Assembly (NCBI GenBank): GCA_964640795.1 | Contig: CAZXIN010000009.1 | Span: forward strand, 1 to 64,000 | Length of the DNA: 64,000 bases | Direction: 5' to 3' | Origin: M269 sp964640795 | GTDB taxonomy: Bacteria > Pseudomonadota > Gammaproteobacteria > Enterobacterales > Alteromonadaceae | Part shown: positions 42,014 to 50,384 of the stretch, in pieces | How the letters are laid out: every line of letters starts with the position of its first letter | Numbering within the stretch: position 1 is the stretch's first letter | Notes under the pieces: model-generated | What the model saw: only the letters and a program-made list of their open reading frames with translations | What the model was told of the DNA's origin: nothing | The model's database searches: none | Made by a program: the position numbers and the translations under genes

Positions 42014-42545
42014 TAGACCTTCTCTAAATTACTGATGAGTAAATAGCTTACCTTTAGTTCATTTAAAATCAAGGGAAGTATATCCTTTACAGCCGACATA
42101 CCTAATGTCTGCTATTGGCCGATCTCAGACATGATCGATTGTTTACGAGCCTATAACGATAATGTTTATCCTCTCCGGCCATACCAAACAACTTAGCGCC
42201 GATCCCAGTCTTTGCAATGGCTAACTTGTCTGGCCTTGGTTTACCATTGCAAAGACTGGGGTGGGTGCTACTGTAATAGGTGGCCTGAGAGAATGCGTTA
42301 CCTCTGTTCCAACACTTTTATGCTTCAAAAATAACCGTTTCTTCGGGCTTTTTATGATTCGTTTCTAACCTATCCATTTCGTAATACAGGGCTTCATTGA
42401 CGCATTTCATAATAGCCGACAAACCACTTTAACTGCTGCGTCCAGCTCATCCGCTTAGAATTTGGTCAAATTATTCCCAATACCCGCTTCGGATCTTGGC
42501 GGTTATATGTCCAACTAGCTTTGGTGGTGACATATGCTCAATTTG
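42014..42545. other. Gene-free region with a large imperfect hairpin
   Basis: 532 bp with no convincing gene. It holds the inverted repeat at 42171-42291 and short words resembling genome-repeat debris (ATTGGCCGATCTCAGACATG near 42115-42134). Probably the edge of the accessory island. Confidence 0.5.
42171..42291. repeat. Imperfect long inverted repeat (about 121 bp)
   Basis: A perfect 17-bp inner stem (42204-42220 with 42244-42260; CCCAGTCTTTGCAATGG and its complement) around a 23-nt loop, extended outward by imperfect pairing to CTCTC/GAGAG at 42171-42175 and 42287-42291. The size and layout suggest a MITE-like element or a recombination site rather than a terminator, since no T-run follows. 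Confidence 0.75.
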
Positions 42546-43442
42546 TTAATTGGACCTGAGCGTCTCAATAATTTTTGCATTGACCCAGTAGATAGTCACA
42601 TCTGTGTTTCCGCGTTTTGTCCGACGATCGAAGAAGAGAAATTTGCCGTCAGGTGACACGCTTGCATTTTTTTCCGAGAAGCCAGTATTTATCTCGTCGC
42701 CCAAGTTGATGGCAGGGCCCCATGAGCCATCTGCCGCTCGAAAGCTGATGTAGAGATCAGATGAGCCCTGTCCAGCGTCTCTTATGCTATCAAAGACAAT
42801 GTAGCTTTCATCCGGCGCAATATAGGGGTGGGCATTATACCTGCCGATGCCAAACTGAGAGCCCAGTGATTTGGGCGTCTCATATTTGCCGTTTATCAAA
42901 CGTGAATAACGCAGAGGCGTATCCAGTTTTTCGGTATAGGTATCAAAATAAAGGGTTCCGTTGGATGAAATTGCAGACCGCATAATCTCGATACTTGCAA
43001 AAGGTTCACCAAGGCTTTTCATCTCTGACCAACCGTCGGCTGTGCGTTCAATATATCCATTTTTGAACAAAATGATATCGCCGTCGGGAGAAATAGAGGG
43101 TTCGCTGGCTGCCTTCGTGACAACGGACTGCTGCCACCGGTTGTTTTTATATTCAATGACTGCCAGACCGTAAGAAACTTCATCTCCATTAACGACGCCA
43201 GCATATTCTTCACCCTCTCTAGTGAAGTAAAAACTATTCATATCCGATCCAAACATGCCTTCAAGATCAATAGAATTTTCTTTATTCACAATGCCGGGCG
43301 CAAAAACCTCTGGTGTTAAGCCGGGCGGTGTTTGGCCGAGATAGGGACCATCTGGGATGGGAATAGCATCTTGGGCATGGATTACGCTATTCATCATCGA
43401 TACAGACATTAGCAACAACATTGAGGGTAAAATAGACTTCAT
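42546..43442 (-). CDS. Exported PD40 beta-propeller protein
   Basis: From the ATG at 43442 the product has a signal peptide (MKSILPSMLLLMSVSMM) and WD40-like PD40 repeats: AASEPSISPDGDIILFKNG, YIAPDESYIVFDS and NASVSPDGKFLFFDRR. Upstream in-frame ATGs exist, but the signal peptide fixes the start. Such propellers act as periplasmic ligand- or protein-binding modules. Divergent from the CadC-like regulator; the 10-bp repeats at 43601-43630 lie upstream of it. A probable target of that regulator. Confidence 0.8.
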   Translation of the reverse strand: MKSILPSMLLLMSVSMMNSVIHAQDAIPIPDGPYLGQTPPGLTPEVFAPGIVNKENSIDLEGMFGSDMNSFYFTREGEEYAGVVNGDEVSYGLAVIEYKNNRWQQSVVTKAASEPSISPDGDIILFKNGYIERTADGWSEMKSLGEPFASIEIMRSAISSNGTLYFDTYTEKLDTPLRYSRLINGKYETPKSLGSQFGIGRYNAHPYIAPDESYIVFDSIRDAGQGSSDLYISFRAADGSWGPAINLGDEINTGFSEKNASVSPDGKFLFFDRRTKRGNTDVTIYWVNAKIIETLRSN

Positions 43443-43919
43443 GACTTCTTCCTTATTCGAGATAAGCAAACAACCGCCTACCTTCATCACACTTAATTAC
43501 AAACGTGTCGTATTTGTCGACACTTTTAGCTCTAGCCAATCACCATAGGAATGACCAGAGTACAAAAAACTATGATGGAGAGGGAGGAGGGGGAAACAAC
43601 TTAAATCTCCTTAAATCTTCTTAAATCGCGGCTATTGGATAACTTAAGAAATAGATGTACACCCGCAATTAACTAGTATTATTGAACGGTTAGCTTACCT
43701 TATTGGTTTTACATGCCTTGTGGACAATTAAGGAAGTATAAGGTTCAGCTAGCATAATTGGGGCTCATGGTTTTGACTAGAATGAAAGCCCATTTTGGGC
43801 AAAACTGTTTGAGCTAATGTTGATAAAATACGATTAACGGCAGATGAGCTACGTTAAAAACACAGAATACATTTATAGATGAAGGTAGACTCTCTCTACA
43901 ATAAAATCATCTTTCACTT
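43443..43919. other. Divergent control region of PD40 gene and CadC-like regulator
   Basis: 477 bp with no gene. It contains the three 10-bp repeats at 43601-43630 preceded by a purine-rich run (GGAGAGGGAGG, 43577-43587). The same module recurs inverted at 46698-46745. AT-rich stretches near 43660-43910 should hold the regulator's promoter. Confidence 0.6.
43601..43630 (+). promoter_or_regulatory. Operator candidate 1: three 10-bp repeats
   Basis: Three units in exact 10-bp register: TTAAATCTCC, TTAAATCTTC, TTAAATCGCG. Direct repeats with helical-turn spacing are the usual site form of OmpR/CadC-type winged-helix regulators. Read toward the PD40 gene the unit is GATTTAAG. It lies about 160 bp upstream of the PD40 start. 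Confidence 0.65.
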
Positions 43920-46241
43920 TTGGATACATTTTTGGAACATGGTCAGCAATATCAACTGGATTCGTGGATAGTTTGCCCCCAGACCAATACCTTAACGAAT
44001 AAATCTGACACCCACTCTATCGACAATAAAAGCATGCAAGTGCTGCTGTTTTTAATTCTTCATTGTGGAGAGCAGGTCACTAAAAGCCAGATTTTTGAAC
44101 ACGTCTGGAAAGGGAGTTTTGTGGCAGACGATATATTATCTGTCTCGGTGAGTAAAATTCGAAAAGTCTTGGGCGATAATGCTCGCAGCCCAACGTTTAT
44201 AAAAACCCTGCCCGGTATCGGTTATTGTTTAATTGCTAATGTTGAAGCAATCGAACCCCCTGAACAAAAGCAAAGCGAGAAAACGGCATCCTCTGGTATA
44301 TATAAATCTAAAACAAGTTTTTATGCAGGCATCACAACCTTATTACTCATGGTCACATCTTTGGCCATGTTTTTCTTCGACGCTGATGAAGGCTTATCGA
44401 CCAATCTAATTAATATCAACTCCATTGCAGTATTGCCTTTTGATGACCTGAGCAACAAGCAAGATAATCAGCATTTTACCGATGGATTGTCTGATGCCAT
44501 CATCAACCAACTTTCCCAAATCAGGCAGTTGAAAGTTATCTCTCGCTATTCTTCCTTCACCTACCGAGGAAAATATAGTGCGACAGAAATCGGTCAGGCG
44601 CTTCAGGTAGATACTTTGCTTGATGGTAGTGTGCAAACATTGGGGGATCAGGTTCGTATCAATGTCAGAATATTCAGCACAAAAAATGGTCAACAACTCT
44701 GGTCCAGAACTTTTGATAGTAACGCTGAAGATAGTTTTAAACTACAAGATAATATCAGTACTGCTATACAAGAAATAATCCAGCCAGACTATCTTCCCAG
44801 TTCAACGCCTGTTAAAACAATTAATGCTCAGGCCTACGAATGGTATTTGATGGGACAATATCACTGGCGCCAAAGAAACCCAAAGTCTCTCAACAAAGCA
44901 GTGACTTATTTTAAACACAGTCTAGAACTAGAGCCAGATTACGCTGAGGCGCATATTGGGTTAGCTATTACCTATGCCAATCTTCATCACTATGCCAATT
45001 GGAGCGAAAGGAAGGCGGCAGACAAAGCATTGCCGCAAATCGAGAAAGCATTGTTATTGAAACCTAGCTCGCCGACAGCGCTAGCTGCTAAAGGAATGAT
45101 CCTGACCCTTAAAGAGGGTTATGAGTCCGGCTTTGTTAATGTCAACTCAACACTCATTCAACAAGCAAAACATGCATTCTTAAGGTCATTGGAATTAGAT
45201 GATAATGCCACTACTCACCGATGGTATAGCTTATTGTTAAAAAAATTAGGTGAAGAGTCTCAAGTCATTGAGCAGATGACTCAAGCGATTGGGCTTAATC
45301 CATTGTCAGCGTCCCTAAAACGTTCCCTCAGTAAGTATCTGCTATCAATAGGGAAACCAGATTCAGCACAAAGAATGTATCAACGTGCATTAATTCTTGA
45401 ACCGGATCATTTCTCACATGTGATTGAATCAACGCATGTTTTCAGACATACCCAAAAATCGATTATTGCTTTGGCTGAATGGCAATCGGCAAATGCTGAA
45501 CTTTTTACCAGCTGTTCTAGTGTTGAGTATTGTGAACAGGTTGTTTTAGCCTATTTAAGCATTGGCGCAGTTGATGCCGCCAATAACGTTTTAACTATAA
45601 TGGGGCCAAAACACCGTCATTTTTTTAACTCTTTGAACTTGATTAATTTCGGTTTAAAAAGAGAGAAGCAAAAAATATTGTCAAACAAAGAGCGTTTAGC
45701 ATTACATCAACCTAACAGCCTAAGAGTTTTGTTCGAATTAGCCGTTGCACAGTTTCGTGCAGAAAAGTTTAGTCTGGCCAAAACCAGCTTGTTGCAACTG
45801 TATCCAGATTGGCGCAACAAAGCAGACGTTGAACTAAATGATATCACCGCAGACAACTATTTGGCACTGGTGTTGTACGCTGCTACTTTATCCAAATTAG
45901 ACGAAAAAGACGCCGCAGCTCTTTTATTGCATAAGGTACAAACATTCCTAAAAAAGGATAGGGTATTTGATAAAATTCAGGCTGAATTTAGCTTGGCCGA
46001 AATCAACGCTCAGTTAAATAACGCGCCAAAAGCATTACGACATTTGACTGTGGCATTAGACATGGGCTGGCTTGAGACTTACGATAGAGAATGGTGGACA
46101 TTGCAAAACAATCATCTCTTACGGCCTTTGTCTGAAGAGCCTGAATTCAAATTATTGCTGAAACAACACCAGGAAAAACGAAACGAATTGCGAGAACAAG
46201 TTACCCGAAAGTTAAGTACAATTCCTAGTTCGATGGAGTAA
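43920..46241 (+). CDS. CadC-like membrane regulator with TPR domain
   Basis: A 773-residue protein. N-terminal winged helix of the OmpR/CadC type (about 8-105; SVSKIRKVLGDNARSPTFIK and LPGIGYCL). One membrane helix (about 133-152). A TolB/FlgO-like periplasmic domain (IAVLPFDDLSNKQDN, then VISRYSSFTYRG) and C-terminal TPR-like repeats (about 300-760). Thus a one-component membrane sensor that binds DNA directly. The start is a TTG at 43920 without a clear ribosome binding site; a TTG at 43932 is an alternative. It lies between two genes that share its likely binding site. Confidence 0.88.
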   Translation: MDTFLEHGQQYQLDSWIVCPQTNTLTNKSDTHSIDNKSMQVLLFLILHCGEQVTKSQIFEHVWKGSFVADDILSVSVSKIRKVLGDNARSPTFIKTLPGIGYCLIANVEAIEPPEQKQSEKTASSGIYKSKTSFYAGITTLLLMVTSLAMFFFDADEGLSTNLININSIAVLPFDDLSNKQDNQHFTDGLSDAIINQLSQIRQLKVISRYSSFTYRGKYSATEIGQALQVDTLLDGSVQTLGDQVRINVRIFSTKNGQQLWSRTFDSNAEDSFKLQDNISTAIQEIIQPDYLPSSTPVKTINAQAYEWYLMGQYHWRQRNPKSLNKAVTYFKHSLELEPDYAEAHIGLAITYANLHHYANWSERKAADKALPQIEKALLLKPSSPTALAAKGMILTLKEGYESGFVNVNSTLIQQAKHAFLRSLELDDNATTHRWYSLLLKKLGEESQVIEQMTQAIGLNPLSASLKRSLSKYLLSIGKPDSAQRMYQRALILEPDHFSHVIESTHVFRHTQKSIIALAEWQSANAELFTSCSSVEYCEQVVLAYLSIGAVDAANNVLTIMGPKHRHFFNSLNLINFGLKREKQKILSNKERLALHQPNSLRVLFELAVAQFRAEKFSLAKTSLLQLYPDWRNKADVELNDITADNYLALVLYAATLSKLDEKDAAALLLHKVQTFLKKDRVFDKIQAEFSLAEINAQLNNAPKALRHLTVALDMGWLETYDREWWTLQNNHLLRPLSEEPEFKLLLKQHQEKRNELREQVTRKLSTIPSSME

Positions 46242-46891
46242 AACCATCTTTCACAGTATTAACTTCCAATAACGACGATTGGCGAGCGGCTGTTTAACAG
46301 GCCTTGGAGCTAACAGAGGATGAGCTTTAAGAAGATTTTATTTATTCTATAGAATATTATGGTGCTCGACTTGGCTATCTCGTCAATATGATCAAATGAT
46401 TAACGAAACTTATGAAACCTTCAAATCCAGCTCAAAACCTTAATTTTATTGGGAGTTTTCAGTATATGGCACGCCATCGTCTACTGGAGTCGATCAAACT
46501 GTCTTGAGTGACGGAGATCAAGTATCGTTTACTCTTAAAAGCTTCGATACTCATAAAGTCTCTGATCAGATATCAGCGAAACATCATCGGCGATTAGTAT
46601 AGTTCTTTAAATCTCTACCAGACAAGTAAAAACAAAACATACGTTAACCAATGATAATACGACTTAATCGTCAGTAACCAACTCTTGTTTAGGCAGCGAT
46701 TTAAGAAGATTTAAGAAGTTTTAAGTTGTTTACCCTCCCTCTCCGCAGTAGTTTTCCCATAACTTTTTATGTATGTGTGTTGTTTAAGTAAGAATATATA
46801 TTAGCGCAAGAGAAAGCTACTTAGTGGCCTTACATTGGAAATAGAAGCTAATTAAAAGCGCATATAATTGTTTAATGCCCAGAGGATAACT
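46242..46891. other. Intergenic region with gene remnant and operator candidate 2
   Basis: 650 bp. A short decayed coding piece lies at about 46458-46602 (FSVYGTPSSTGVDQTVLSDG and DQVSFTLKSFDTHKV), with stops and no start. Downstream at 46698-46727 are three repeats matching those at 43601-43630 in inverted orientation. The promoter of the methyltransferase gene should lie in 46740-46870. Confidence 0.5.
46698..46727 (-). promoter_or_regulatory. Operator candidate 2: inverted copy of the three 10-bp repeats
   Basis: GATTTAAGAA, GATTTAAGAA, GTTTTAAGTT on the plus strand at 10-bp register, then TTACCCTCCCTCTCC. Reverse-complemented it matches 43577-43630, including the purine-rich run. It has the same orientation relative to the methyltransferase as operator 1 has to the PD40 gene, about 165 bp before the start. 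Confidence 0.65.
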
Positions 46892-47674
46892 ATGACCATC
46901 AACTTTACAATCAAAAATCTGTTTACTGTAGCGCTACTAACGAGCTTTAGTAGTTATGCAGAGGAAAGCGTCACAAAAAGTATTACGCATGAAACGATAC
47001 AGCACGCTATTAAAAATCCCGCAAGACCAGAGACTGATAGGAAACATGACGCTGTGCGTAAACCGGCTGAATTATTGAAATTTGTGGGTACATCAGAAGG
47101 CGATGTTGTTTTAGAGATGTTATCAGCAGGTGGATATTACGCGGAAATATTATCTAAGACAGTTGGTTCTAAAGGTAAGGTCGACGCACACAATAATGCG
47201 GAATATAAAGCATATCTTAAAGATAAATTAGTAAAACGACTAGCTATCGATGGGCGCATGGAAAATGTGACCGAACTTGTAGCTGAAGTCAATGACATGG
47301 AGTTAGAAGCAGGTAAATATGACAGCATCTATCTTGTAGAAAGGTTTCATGATTTTTGGGATGTTGCAGACGGTGGGACAAAATTTAATGTGGAACGCAC
47401 CTTGGCACAGTTCCATAAAGCATTAAAAGTAGACGGTACACTTGCAATCGTTGATCATGCGGCAGCGGACGGTGCACCATTATCCGTTGGACATACTCTT
47501 CACCGTATTGCAAAAGATGCAGTTATAGCAGAGTTAGCAAAAGGCGGTTTTGTATTGGAAGCAGAAGCTGATTTCTTGGCGAATGACGAAGATGATGGTA
47601 GTGAACCTCCTCGCGGTATAATAACAAACCGCATGGTATTGAAGTTTAAGAAAACAGAAAACAGAAAAATCTAA
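46892..47674 (+). CDS. Exported SAM-dependent methyltransferase-like protein
   Basis: 260 residues from the ATG at 46892 (ribosome binding site AGAGGA; a TTG at 46868 is too early). It has a signal peptide (MTINFTIKNLFTVALLTSFS, then SYAEE). A Rossmann methyltransferase core follows: GDVVLEMLSAGGYYAEILSK (glycine-rich loop), VDAHNN and ALKVDGTLAIVDHAA. Methyltransferases with an export signal are known in this family of gammaproteobacterial proteins, but a periplasmic SAM supply is unexplained. A probable target of the CadC-like regulator. Confidence 0.78.
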   Translation: MTINFTIKNLFTVALLTSFSSYAEESVTKSITHETIQHAIKNPARPETDRKHDAVRKPAELLKFVGTSEGDVVLEMLSAGGYYAEILSKTVGSKGKVDAHNNAEYKAYLKDKLVKRLAIDGRMENVTELVAEVNDMELEAGKYDSIYLVERFHDFWDVADGGTKFNVERTLAQFHKALKVDGTLAIVDHAAADGAPLSVGHTLHRIAKDAVIAELAKGGFVLEAEADFLANDEDDGSEPPRGIITNRMVLKFKKTENRKI

Positions 47675-47765
47675 ATTGCACGGCTTTCTTCCAATATCAA
47701 TACAATACTTTACTTCAATCTGTATTGATATTGAAGTCGCCTTCTATTGTTCTGCGCGACTTTTT

Positions 47766-48226
47766 CAGGACACTTTTCTAAAGGACTTTTCATTGTTGAT
47801 TGGCGACATATCACTGTTAGTAGTATGAAGCCGATCTAAATTGTAATATCGCATATAAGCCGTGACATCATTTTTCATATGTTCTCGTGTAGGTGTGGCA
47901 CTTTACACAGCCAATCATGTTTCAGGCTGCCAAAGAATCTCTAACAACAGCATTATCCCAACACGCACCTACATCGCCCATGCTCGCTCTGATACCATAG
48001 CTCTCCAGCAATTTACGATAATGCTTACTGGTATATTGTGAGCCTCTATCTGAGTGAAATACCAAACCTTTGGGTGGTTGGCGTAAATTATAAGCTTTCA
48101 TCATTGCCTTGCTCCAATACTAATGCAACCGCTTCTTGTTTAAACTCACTCGTATAACTTCTGTTTTTTCGTTTTGTCATTTAACACCTCAATAGTAGGA
48201 TTATATTCCTTTATTGAAGTGTCCTG
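47766..48226 (-). mobile_element. Internally deleted IS3-family element
   Basis: Terminal inverted repeats CAGGACACTT (47766-47775) and AAGTGTCCTG (48217-48226) enclose 461 bp. On the minus strand it starts with the OrfA N-terminus (MTKRKNRSYTSEFKQEAVAL) and then jumps to the OrfB catalytic end (LVFHSDRGSQYTSKHYRKLL, then WDNAVV). A frameshift is followed by FFGSLKHDWL in another frame. The middle of both ORFs is gone, so it cannot move on its own but keeps both ends. Confidence 0.82.
47922..48104 (-). pseudogene. IS3 OrfB fragment
   Basis: A 60-residue frame within the deleted IS3 element. It contains the second Asp motif of the DDE core (FHSDRGSQY) and reads toward the Glu motif but shifts frame at 47945, so the Glu region is lost. 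No intact transposase. Confidence 0.8.
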
Positions 48227-48332
48227 TTGGATTAAAGCAGAGCAGTATTTGTGGGCAGTAATAAAAGAAGCAAATCCAAGCCGTAACGAATGAAAAGATA
48301 GAGAAACGCCTAACGAGCTTAAATGTTCGTAC

Positions 48333-48794
48333 TTAATGTTCTTCCGGATACCCTTCAATAAGATAACGGGGGCCATTGCCATGGGATGCAATATGGTCCT
48401 TAGCGTTAAACAAAGAACAAACTCTTAGGGATAAACAACCGCAACCTATACAGCCGGTTAAGTTGTCTCGCAATCGCTGTAAATTCAGAATTTTATCGTC
48501 TAACTGTTCTCGCCACTTTGATGATAAGCGCTCCCAGTCTCGTTTATTTGGAACGCGATTGTCCGGCAAGCTAGCCAAGCCCGTTTCTATTTCTTCTAGG
48601 GTCAATCCTAAAGTCTGTGCGGCTTTAATAACACTAATGAGTCGCAACATAGAGGCATGATATCTGCGTTGATTACCTTCTGTCCGAATAGAGCGAATAA
48701 AGCCTCGTTTTTCGTAAAACCGAAGGGCTGATGTGCTTACCTCACAGCGCTCTGCTGCTTCACCTATTGTGAAAAATTTATTGTTTTTAGGCAT
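48333..48794 (-). CDS. soxR: Redox-sensitive regulator SoxR
   Basis: A 153-residue MerR-family regulator: N-terminal HTH (TIGEAAERCEVSTSALRFYE), dimer helix, and the [2Fe-2S] cluster motif C115-x2-C118-x-C120-x5-C126 (CIGCGCLSLRVC), exactly the SoxR pattern. SoxR senses redox-cycling compounds and superoxide. A ribosome binding site AAGGAGAC precedes the ATG. The SoxR-type promoter at 48865-48895 drives the divergent genes. Length and motif are full. Confidence 0.93.
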   Translation of the reverse strand: MPKNNKFFTIGEAAERCEVSTSALRFYEKRGFIRSIRTEGNQRRYHASMLRLISVIKAAQTLGLTLEEIETGLASLPDNRVPNKRDWERLSSKWREQLDDKILNLQRLRDNLTGCIGCGCLSLRVCSLFNAKDHIASHGNGPRYLIEGYPEEH

Positions 48795-48864
48795 AGGTTG
48801 TCTCCTTATTCAGTTGTTTAATTAAAGAACAAACTTAAACTTAAATCAAACTTTAAATATTATG

Positions 48865-48895
48865 TTGACTTAAACTTAAGTTTAACTTTTATATT
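48865..48895 (+). promoter_or_regulatory. SoxR-type promoter and operator
   Basis: TTGACT (48865-48870), a 19-bp spacer, and TATATT (48890-48895). The spacer contains the perfect palindrome TTAAACTTAAGTTTAA (48870-48885). A 19-bp spacer with a central palindrome is the hallmark of MerR/SoxR-activated promoters. It points at the RidA-like/PACE/VOC genes. Confidence 0.85.
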
Positions 48896-48949
48896 CCGAA
48901 TCGAACTCTCAATCGAGCCTACTTAAACGACTATTTAAGGAGTATAAAA

Positions 48950-49423
48950 ATGAAAATATTTGCAGCGTTTCTAACAGCAACTGCCGTGGTTATGAGCATG
49001 TCAAATAGCTCAGCATCCGAGATAAAAAGGTTGAATCCTAAAGGGGTAGTTAACTCATCACAATGGGGTTTTTCTCAGGCTGTCGTCGCACCTGCTGAAG
49101 GGCACTACATATTTGTTTCAGGGCAATTTTCTGGTAATGAACAAGGAGAAATCGTTGGTAGTACTAAAGAGGAACAGATAAGGCAGACCTACCAAAATAT
49201 TAAAACAGTCATCGAAGGTGCTGGGGGGCGTGTTGAGAATGTGGTGCAAATCAGGATGTTAATCAACGACTTCTCTCATAGTGATGTTGATCTGGTTGTG
49301 AAAGCCTCGAAAGCGTTATTTGGCGAAAACCAGCCTGCCAGCACATTAATACCGGTTCCAGCATTAGCGATACCGGGCATGTTATTCGAGTTAGAGGCAA
49401 CGGTATTCGTACCTGCTAAATAG
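48950..49423 (+). CDS. RidA-family protein with signal peptide
   Basis: A 157-residue protein with a signal peptide (MKIFAAFLTATAVVMSMS) and a RidA/YjgF fold (YIFVSGQFSGNEQGEIVG, then FELEATVFVPAK). In catalytic RidA the segment reads P-A-R-S; here it is PASTLIPV, so the imine-deaminase Arg is missing. It is therefore probably not a classical RidA enzyme and would act in the periplasm. First gene after the SoxR promoter. Confidence 0.85.
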   Translation: MKIFAAFLTATAVVMSMSNSSASEIKRLNPKGVVNSSQWGFSQAVVAPAEGHYIFVSGQFSGNEQGEIVGSTKEEQIRQTYQNIKTVIEGAGGRVENVVQIRMLINDFSHSDVDLVVKASKALFGENQPASTLIPVPALAIPGMLFELEATVFVPAK

Positions 49424-49469
49424 CTTTCGCCAACCAACATTTATTTTGAATTCAGATTAAGAGGGAAAA

Positions 49470-49922
49470 ATGATGACAAAAAAAGAGCGACTTTTTCACG
49501 CGATACTTTACGAGGTTAGCGCCATCATTTGCGTGACAGTATTAGGCACGTTGGTAACAGGTAAAGAGACGATAACCGTCGCCGGGCTCAGCATTGCTTT
49601 GGCGTCTATCGCCATGTGTTGGAATTATGTATTTAACATTATTTTCGACCGTTTCTATGGGACTGAACGCCTGAAAAGGACGCTTAAAGTTCGTGTATTT
49701 CATAGTAGCTGTTTTGAAGTTGGTCTGATGGCACTGACGCTACCCGTCATGATGGTGGTACTCAACATGGCATTCTGGAAGGTGTTTGCACTCAATGTTG
49801 GGGCTATGATTTTCTTCTTTATCTTCACCATTGTATTCAACTGGGTTTACGACATAGCGGCTGCGAAGCTCAAGAAAAGCGCTGCACCTGATGAGGTTAA
49901 CGCCTTTCCTCCATCTCATTAA
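49470..49922 (+). CDS. PACE-family efflux transporter
   Basis: A 150-residue inner-membrane protein with two bacterial transmembrane pair domains (four helices). The conserved RLFHAILYEV carries the essential Glu15, and WNYVFNIIFDRFYG is repeated in the second half as FNWVYDIAAAKL. PACE proteins (AceI type) export biocides such as chlorhexidine and polyamines by proton exchange. Lies 46 nt after the RidA-like gene, probably in the same SoxR-controlled unit. Confidence 0.9.
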   Translation: MMTKKERLFHAILYEVSAIICVTVLGTLVTGKETITVAGLSIALASIAMCWNYVFNIIFDRFYGTERLKRTLKVRVFHSSCFEVGLMALTLPVMMVVLNMAFWKVFALNVGAMIFFFIFTIVFNWVYDIAAAKLKKSAAPDEVNAFPPSH

Positions 49923-49962
49923 TACACAAGCATTATCAAAATATTCTATTAAGGAGTAAATC

Positions 49963-50346
49963 ATGACACTAAATACCCATGGTATTGACCATATCAATCT
50001 GCAAGTGAATGACTTGAACGTATCTATCGCATTTTGGAAAGCTCTTTTTGGATTTGAAGTGTTAGAAGCCATTCCAGATGAGAACGGCGCTATTATTGGC
50101 AATAAATCCGCATTGCTCGCGCTTTACCAAAATAACACTTTGGATAACGTGGAAAAAAGAGGCTTCTCACACGTTTGTTTTCATGTGCCTGATTTTGATC
50201 AAGCTATACAGCTCTGCAATGAGTTAGATATCCCGATTCGTTATGGTGGGGTTATTAACTGGCCTGATTCAAAGTCGCTGTATATATCCGATCCGAATGG
50301 TTATGAAATAGAGCTAACAAGTGTCTGGGGCGGGGGGCTTGTTTAG
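49963..50346 (+). CDS. VOC (glyoxalase-like) family protein
   Basis: A 127-residue vicinal-oxygen-chelate protein with two beta-alpha-beta modules: HGIDHINLQVNDLNVSIAFW, then FSHVCFHVPDFDQAI and ISDPNGYEIELTS. Metal-binding candidates are His at the first strand and Glu in the last motif. Members are dioxygenases, glyoxalases or antibiotic-binding proteins. Third gene after the SoxR promoter, 40 nt after the PACE gene. Confidence 0.85.
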   Translation: MTLNTHGIDHINLQVNDLNVSIAFWKALFGFEVLEAIPDENGAIIGNKSALLALYQNNTLDNVEKRGFSHVCFHVPDFDQAIQLCNELDIPIRYGGVINWPDSKSLYISDPNGYEIELTSVWGGGLV

Positions 50347-50384
50347 TTCGCTAAAGGCCCTTAAACAAAGTGCAAGAGCTAATA

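Noticed and set aside
42171..42291. Possible integron attC site
   Set aside because: The hairpin is long, but the core R'' and R' heptamers (RYYYAAC and GTTRRRY) are not at its ends, and there is no cassette array or IntI; the nearby recombinase lacks the IntI-specific insert as far as visible.
43920..46241. Adenylate cyclase (TolB/TPR-type class III)
   Set aside because: The periplasmic TolB-like and TPR regions are shared with such cyclases, but the N-terminus is a winged helix followed by one membrane helix and no cyclase domain is present.
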